Origin: Elstera litoralis
Lineage (GTDB): Bacteria > Pseudomonadota > Alphaproteobacteria > Elsterales > Elsteraceae
Assembly: GCF_000963705.1 (NCBI RefSeq)
Contig: NZ_LAJY01000033.1
Span: forward strand, 1 to 19,341
Direction of reading: 5' to 3'
Length of the DNA stretch: 19,341 bases
Part shown: positions 15,626 to 19,341 of the stretch, piece by piece
Position numbering within the stretch: the stretch's first letter is position 1
Layout: the number at the start of each line of letters is the position of its first letter
The notes under the pieces: model-generated
The model's input: only the letters and a program-made list of their open reading frames with translations
What the model was told of the DNA's origin: nothing
Database searches by the model: none
Translations under genes and position numbers: made by a program

Positions 15626-17653
15626 CTAACCCCATAGGGCCGCAGGCGCGGGGGAAATAACACTGCCGCTAAAGCGCAGGCCCGGATCGCGGTCTTTGGC
15701 CAGCAGCAACGGCCCGTCGAGATCGATATAGCTGGCCTTACCCGCCAGCAGCAGGGCGGGGGCCATCGCCAAGGAGGTGCCGACCATGCAGCCGATCATC
15801 AGTTTCAGCCCGCGCGCTTCGGCGGCTTCGGCCATCGCCATCGCCTCGGTTAGCCCGCCGGTTTTATCGAGCTTGATATTGATGGCCTGATAGCGCGTTG
15901 CCAGCGCGTCCAGGGTTCGGCGGTCGTGAACGCTTTCATCGGCGCAGAGGATCATGCCTGTATCGAGCCCGGTTAGCGCCTCGTCTTCACCTGCTGGCAG
16001 CGGCTGTTCGATCAGCGTGACCCCGGCCTTTCGGCAGGCGGCGAGGCCCGGCTCCAGCAGCGCGTCGGTCCAGGCCTCATTGGCATCGACGATGATCGTG
16101 CTGTCGGGGGCACCCTCGCGCACGGCGGCGATGCGTTCGGCATCGCCCGCGCCACCGAGCTTCACTTTCAACAGGGGCCGGTGCGCGGCTTTCTTGGCGG
16201 CCTCCCACATGCTCTCGGGCGTGCCGAGGCTGAGGGTATAGGCGGTGACAACATCGGTCGGCACCGCTAGCCCGGCGCGCTGCCAGACGGGGATTCTCGA
16301 TTGCTTGGCCTCAAGGTCCCACAGCGCACAATCGAGCGCATTGCGCGCCGCGCCGGGTTTGAGGCGGTCGAGCAGCCCGAGCCGGGCTTGCGCGGGCGAG
16401 GTTTGCGTCGCGAGCCAATCGGCTTGAGCTTCGAGAAGGGCGACGACGCCCTCCACGCTTTCGCCGTAGCGAGGGTAGGGGACGCATTCGCCGTGCCCCG
16501 CAATGCCGTTCGACTGGAGCGTTACCACGACCACCCGCGCTTCGGTGCGGCTGCCGCGCGAAATGGTAAAGCTTCCGGCAATTGGCCAGCTTTCGGCGGT
16601 GACGGTGAGGGCGATGCTCATGCTTAAAACGCTCACCGGCAGCGAGAGGGGGAATTCAAGCAAAAGTCGGTCGACGAGCGGGGCGACGCCGAAGCGGATC
16701 GGATCGGTCGCGGGCAGGCCGTGCGTGGTGGCAAGCTCGGTCAGCACGGCGCGCGCGGCAACTTCGTCCAGCGCTTGCGTATTCACCGAAAGGCCGATGG
16801 CGCGAATATGGGGGTTGGTCAGTCGCCCGCAGCGCAGGGTTAGATCGATCACCTCGGCGATGCTGGGAAGCGGCGTTTTCACCCCGCGCAGAGTGGTGCG
16901 CGTCGGCTCGTGGCAGACGATAAACGCATCGGGCTGCGCACCGTGCAGCAGGCCGAGTGAAACGCCCGCGAACGACGGATGAAACAAGGAACCCTGGCCC
17001 TCGATCAAATCCCAATGGTCGGGCGCGGCATCGGGCGAGAGCCATTCGACGGCCCCCGAGATGAAATCGGCGACCACGGCATCGATGGCAACGCCGCGCC
17101 CGGAGATAAACACACCGGTTTGCCCTGTCGCGCAGAAATCGGCCTTCAGACCCCGTGCCCGCATGGCTTTTTCCAGCGCGAGAACAGTGTATTTTTTGCC
17201 CACGGAACAGTCGGTACCAACGGTTAGCAAGCGCAGGCCCGTGCGCTTATGGCCCTTGCCGGTGGCGAAACTTTGATCGGTATGGCGCACGTCGAAGAGC
17301 TTGCGGCCCCTGCGCGCGGCGGTTTCGGCAATCGCGGGTTTCGAGCCAAGCTTGGCGTGTAGGCCGCTGGCAACATCCATCCCCGCTGTGAGGGCGGCCA
17401 GGATCACATCGGTCCAATGATCGGGCAGCACGCCGCCTGCATTGGCGACGCCGACGATGAGGGTTTTGACGCCCTGGGCCGCCGCCTCAGCAATCGTAAG
17501 ATCCGGCAGGCGCAAATCGGCCTGACAGCCGGGCAGGCGGATTTGCCCGAGACACCATTCCGGCCGCCAATCCAAGATGCCTTGCGCGGTTTTCGCCGCG
17601 AGTTGATCCGGCACATCGCCAAGAAACATCAAATAGGGAGGTGTAATCTGCAT
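15626..17653 (-). CDS. dgcN-dgcA: DgcN-type DUF1611 N-acetyltransferase joined in frame to DgcA-type epimerase
   Basis: One open frame of 675 residues from ATG 17653. Residues 1-330 are a DUF1611 protein: ITPPYLMFLGDVPDQLAAKT at the start, a P-loop-like TVGTDCSVGKKYT (144-156) and the HWDLIEGQGSLFHPSFAG block (213-230). After a 14-residue linker, M345 starts a complete enolase-superfamily dipeptide-epimerase-type enzyme. In its own numbering it has K152-V-K154, D179 (VDANEAW), E205 (IEQPLP), D228 (CADES), K250 (INIKLDK) and a YIDLDGP specificity motif near 298-304. In the pathway described from marine Proteobacteria, DgcN acetylates D-glutamate and DgcA racemises N-acetyl-D-glutamate; the two are usually separate genes. 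A G5 run at 16648-16652 sits exactly at the junction: with one G fewer, DgcN would stop at 16633 and DgcA start at 16621. So the fusion may be a one-base artefact. It is the first gene of the operon with lysR and dat. Confidence 0.85.
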   Translation of the reverse strand: MQITPPYLMFLGDVPDQLAAKTAQGILDWRPEWCLGQIRLPGCQADLRLPDLTIAEAAAQGVKTLIVGVANAGGVLPDHWTDVILAALTAGMDVASGLHAKLGSKPAIAETAARRGRKLFDVRHTDQSFATGKGHKRTGLRLLTVGTDCSVGKKYTVLALEKAMRARGLKADFCATGQTGVFISGRGVAIDAVVADFISGAVEWLSPDAAPDHWDLIEGQGSLFHPSFAGVSLGLLHGAQPDAFIVCHEPTRTTLRGVKTPLPSIAEVIDLTLRCGRLTNPHIRAIGLSVNTQALDEVAARAVLTELATTHGLPATDPIRFGVAPLVDRLLLEFPLSLPVSVLSMSIALTVTAESWPIAGSFTISRGSRTEARVVVVTLQSNGIAGHGECVPYPRYGESVEGVVALLEAQADWLATQTSPAQARLGLLDRLKPGAARNALDCALWDLEAKQSRIPVWQRAGLAVPTDVVTAYTLSLGTPESMWEAAKKAAHRPLLKVKLGGAGDAERIAAVREGAPDSTIIVDANEAWTDALLEPGLAACRKAGVTLIEQPLPAGEDEALTGLDTGMILCADESVHDRRTLDALATRYQAINIKLDKTGGLTEAMAMAEAAEARGLKLMIGCMVGTSLAMAPALLLAGKASYIDLDGPLLLAKDRDPGLRFSGSVISPAPAALWG

Positions 17654-17714
17654 CGTAGTTTTGCCCGTTTTCGCTTATCCCCGCAGAGACCTGAAGCCCC
17701 CCTGCCGCCGGGCC

Positions 17715-17745
17715 ATAATGGGCGGAAACGCTTCGGTTTCGCCAA
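17715..17745 (-). promoter_or_regulatory. Possible dgcN-dgcA promoter
   Basis: On the minus strand TTGGCG (17745-17740) and CATTAT (17720-17715) could be -35 and -10 boxes, with a long 19-bp spacer. The first LysR-type repeat (17746-17758) would abut the -35 box, a usual place for LysR activators. The hexamer match is moderate. Confidence 0.25.
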
Positions 17746-17758
17746 TGCGAATTTCGCA
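17746..17758. promoter_or_regulatory. LysR-type T-N11-A operator, proximal copy
   Basis: TGCGAATTTCGCA is a perfect inverted repeat (six-base arms around one base) and fits the LysR T-N11-A rule. It lies about 93 bases upstream of the dgcN start. Overlapping TTCGC/GCGAA copies on both sides (17738-17751) add to the symmetry. Confidence 0.55.
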
Positions 17759-17808
17759 TCGAAATCGCCTGAGCCGCCGCGCTTGACGGGCACAGACCGA
17801 TAAGGCGA

Positions 17809-17821
17809 TGCAGAATTTGCA
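17809..17821. promoter_or_regulatory. LysR-type T-N11-A operator, distal copy
   Basis: TGCAGAATTTGCA is an inverted repeat with one mismatch and is similar to the proximal copy (TGC, A/T centre, GCA ends). It starts 63 bp from that copy, about six helical turns, as for a LysR tetramer bound at two sites. It also lies upstream of the plus-strand ABC gene, so it could act on both directions. Confidence 0.45.
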
Positions 17822-17825
17822 TTGT

Positions 17826-17863
17826 GCGGGGCCGCTCTCTTCGCTTTGCGCGCGCGGCCCCGC
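17826..17863 (+). repeat. Perfect 10-bp inverted repeat in the leader of the ABC ATPase gene
   Basis: GCGGGGCCGC (17826-17835) and GCGGCCCCGC (17854-17863) are exact reverse complements with an 18-base loop. The hairpin would end 40 bases before ATG 17904. No T run follows on either strand, so it is not a normal terminator; it may be a leader structure or a protein-binding site. Confidence 0.5.
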
Positions 17864-17903
17864 CTGCTACGCCTAAACCGCGACGATGGGGAGAGCCGCA
17901 GGC

Positions 17904-18659
17904 ATGAGCGTTTGGGCGTTGGAAGCCGAAGAATTATCCTATGGATACGGCGCGCAGCGTGTGATCGACGGGCTCAGCTTGCGGGTCGCGGTCGGCGCGC
18001 GTCACGCCCTCATTGGCCCCAATGGCGCGGGCAAGACCACGCTTATTCATTTGCTCACGGGCTTTCAGATTCCGCAGAAAGGCCGATTGCGGCTATGGGG
18101 CGCGGATATAACCGATCTGCCGCCGGAAGCGCGGGTCAAGCGCGGTTTGGGCCGCAGTTTTCAGATCAATCAGCTTTTCCCCAATCTCACGCCCCGCACG
18201 TCCGTGCGGCTGGCGCTGGCCGAGCGCGACGGCAAATCCGGCGGCTGGTGGAAGCCGCTTGCGGGCGATGCAATGCGGGAGGCGGAAGCCTCGGCCCTGC
18301 TGGCGCAAATCGGCCTTGCCAGCGTCGCCGATATCGAAACCCGGCGCTTAGCTTATGGCCAGCAGCGCTTGCTCGACATCGCCCTCGCCCTGGCGCTCAA
18401 GCCGAAAATACTGCTGCTGGACGAGCCCGCCGCAGGGGTTCCGCGCGACGAAAGCGCTGCCCTGATCGATCATCTTTTAGCGCTGCCATCGTCGGTGACG
18501 CTGCTGCTGATCGATCATGATATGGATCTGGTGTTCCGCTTTGCCGCGCGGATATCCGTGCTGGTCGCGGGGACGATTCTCGTGGAAGGATCGCCCGCCG
18601 AAATTGCCACGAACGCGGAGGTTCGCCGCGTCTATTTAGGAGAGGATTCCCATGTCTGA
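17904..18659 (+). CDS. LivG-type ABC transporter ATP-binding protein
   Basis: ATG 17904 fits the family N-terminus (MSVWALEAEELSYGYG); an in-frame ATG at 17886 would add six residues, and neither has an ideal ribosome site. The product of 251 residues has a complete nucleotide-binding domain: Walker A GPNGAGKTT (38-46), Q-loop Q87 in SFQINQLFPN, signature LAYGQQ (149-154), Walker B ILLLDEPAAG (169-178) and H-loop H205 (IDHDMD). The LAYGQQ signature, the PAAGVPRDE block and the C-terminal RRVYLGE are typical of LivG of branched-chain-amino-acid-type (HAAT) importers. No permease or binding protein is seen; they may lie beyond the right edge. It overlaps the downstream kinase by eight bases, so the imported compound may be a sugar acid. 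Substrate is unknown. Confidence 0.88.
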   Translation: MSVWALEAEELSYGYGAQRVIDGLSLRVAVGARHALIGPNGAGKTTLIHLLTGFQIPQKGRLRLWGADITDLPPEARVKRGLGRSFQINQLFPNLTPRTSVRLALAERDGKSGGWWKPLAGDAMREAEASALLAQIGLASVADIETRRLAYGQQRLLDIALALALKPKILLLDEPAAGVPRDESAALIDHLLALPSSVTLLLIDHDMDLVFRFAARISVLVAGTILVEGSPAEIATNAEVRRVYLGEDSHV

Positions 18660-19341
18660 GCTGCTGGTTCACTGCCTTGGCGAAGCGATGCTGGAGCTTT
18701 CGGCCCCGCGCCTCGGCCCGGCCACGCTCAGTTTTGGGGGGGATACGCTGAATACCGCCGTCTATCTTGCCCGCTTGGGCGTGCGTACCGGCTATGCCAG
18801 CGCGATGGGCGACGATCCCTATAGTGCCGAAGTGCTCGCGGCGTGGCAGGCCGAAGGGGTGGCGACCGAGGCCGTGGCGCGGCTGCCCGGAACCCTGCCC
18901 GGCCTCTATGCCATTCGCACCGATCCGCACGGCGAGCGCAGTTTCTCCTACTGGCGCGACGCCTCGGCGGCACGGCAGATTTGGCGGCACGAAAGCCGCG
19001 CGGCGTGGCTCCAACACGTGCTCGCCTGCGACTGGCTGCATCTTTCGGGCATTACGCTGGCGATTGCCGGGGTGGAGGGGCGGCAGGCTCTGTTCGACGC
19101 GCTTACCGCCGCGAAAGCCAGGGGCCTGCGCCTCTCCTTCGACAGCAATTATCGGGCGCGCCTGTGGCCCGACGCGCCGACGGCAAAAGCCGCGTATGAG
19201 GCGATTCTCCGGCTTGCCGATCTTAGCCTGCCCGGCCTTGAGGATGAAGCCCCGCTGTTCGGGGAGGAGGACGCCCCGGCGCTGATCGCCCGCCACCGCG
19301 CCTATGGTATCGGCGAAATCGTGCTGAAAATGGGCGGGCCG
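18652..19341 (+). CDS. kdgK: 2-keto-3-deoxygluconate kinase (PfkB family), 3' end beyond window
   Basis: ATG 18652 lies eight bases inside the ABC gene and has a strong GGAGAGGA ribosome site. The frame is open to the right edge (230 residues; the family is about 300-320). The N-terminal CLGEAMLEL and GGDTLNTAVYLARLG (29-43), then RSFSYWRDASAARQ and FDSNYRARLW (about 162-171), are typical of KDG kinases of the ribokinase/PfkB family. The C-terminal ATP/anion-hole motif GAGD is beyond the window. The enzyme phosphorylates 2-keto-3-deoxygluconate to KDPG, feeding the Entner-Doudoroff route from uronates and pectin or alginate breakdown. Coupling to an ABC ATPase suggests uptake and phosphorylation of a sugar acid. 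A related PfkB sugar kinase is possible. Confidence 0.85.
   Translation, partial: MSELLVHCLGEAMLELSAPRLGPATLSFGGDTLNTAVYLARLGVRTGYASAMGDDPYSAEVLAAWQAEGVATEAVARLPGTLPGLYAIRTDPHGERSFSYWRDASAARQIWRHESRAAWLQHVLACDWLHLSGITLAIAGVEGRQALFDALTAAKARGLRLSFDSNYRARLWPDAPTAKAAYEAILRLADLSLPGLEDEAPLFGEEDAPALIARHRAYGIGEIVLKMGGP

Noticed and set aside
17783..17811. TTGACG at 17783 as a promoter for the ABC gene
   Set aside because: No acceptable -10 hexamer lies at 16-18 bp spacing.
17487..17822. Minus-strand open frame crossing the dgcN start and intergenic region
   Set aside because: Different frame from dgcN, no ribosome site, and its upstream half covers the palindromic operator region.
18397..19296. 299-residue minus-strand open frame opposite the ABC/kdgK genes
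   Set aside because: It is antisense to two well-supported genes and shows no recognisable motif.

Overview
The window is GC-rich, densely coded bacterial chromosome. The gene set (Wzm-type glycan exporter, B12-dependent eutBC with an APC-type ethanolamine permease, DUF1611/epimerase D-glutamate genes, Liv-type ABC ATPase, KDG kinase) and the codon usage suggest an alphaproteobacterium, perhaps Rhodospirillales. That placement is an inference; there is no rRNA or other marker gene here.

Region 1 (1-7865) is a surface-glycan island. It holds the N-terminal part of an ABC-2 polysaccharide-export permease (minus), a divergent GT8-like glycosyltransferase (plus), and a tight minus-strand run. 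In transcription order that run is an unknown 197-aa protein, a GT9/heptosyltransferase-like protein, a long GT2-type glycosyltransferase and a second GT2 protein with an unassigned N-terminal half. Three of these genes carry an apparent single-base frameshift, two of them at a G homopolymer.

Region 2 (7945-12671, minus) is an ethanolamine-use cluster without microcompartment genes: eutB, eutC (4-nt overlap) and an ethanolamine permease, closed by a GC-rich hairpin. An AraC-family gene, probably its regulator, follows in the same orientation. Divergent from eutB is a PdxA-family dehydrogenase (12783-13787).

Region 3 (13806-17653, minus) looks like a D-amino-acid operon: an open reading frame joining DUF1611 N-acetyltransferase (DgcN-type) to an enolase-superfamily epimerase (DgcA-type), then a LysR regulator (frameshifted as read), then a D-amino-acid aminotransferase. 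The proposed logic is that the aminotransferase collects amino groups of D-amino acids as D-glutamate, and DgcN/DgcA convert D-glutamate through its N-acetyl derivative into the L series. Two similar 13-bp T-N11-A inverted repeats, candidate LysR operators, lie 63 bp apart in the divergent upstream region.

Region 4 (17904-19341, plus) starts a different operon: a LivG-type ABC ATPase overlapping a PfkB-family 2-keto-3-deoxygluconate kinase that runs off the right edge. A perfect 10-bp inverted repeat sits in its leader.

No tRNA, rRNA, CRISPR array, insertion sequence or phage gene was seen. No stretch over 300 bases lacks a gene. The four frameshifts, plus a possible fifth at the dgcN/dgcA junction, suggest that base-level accuracy in G/C runs should be checked before any of these genes is called a pseudogene or fusion.
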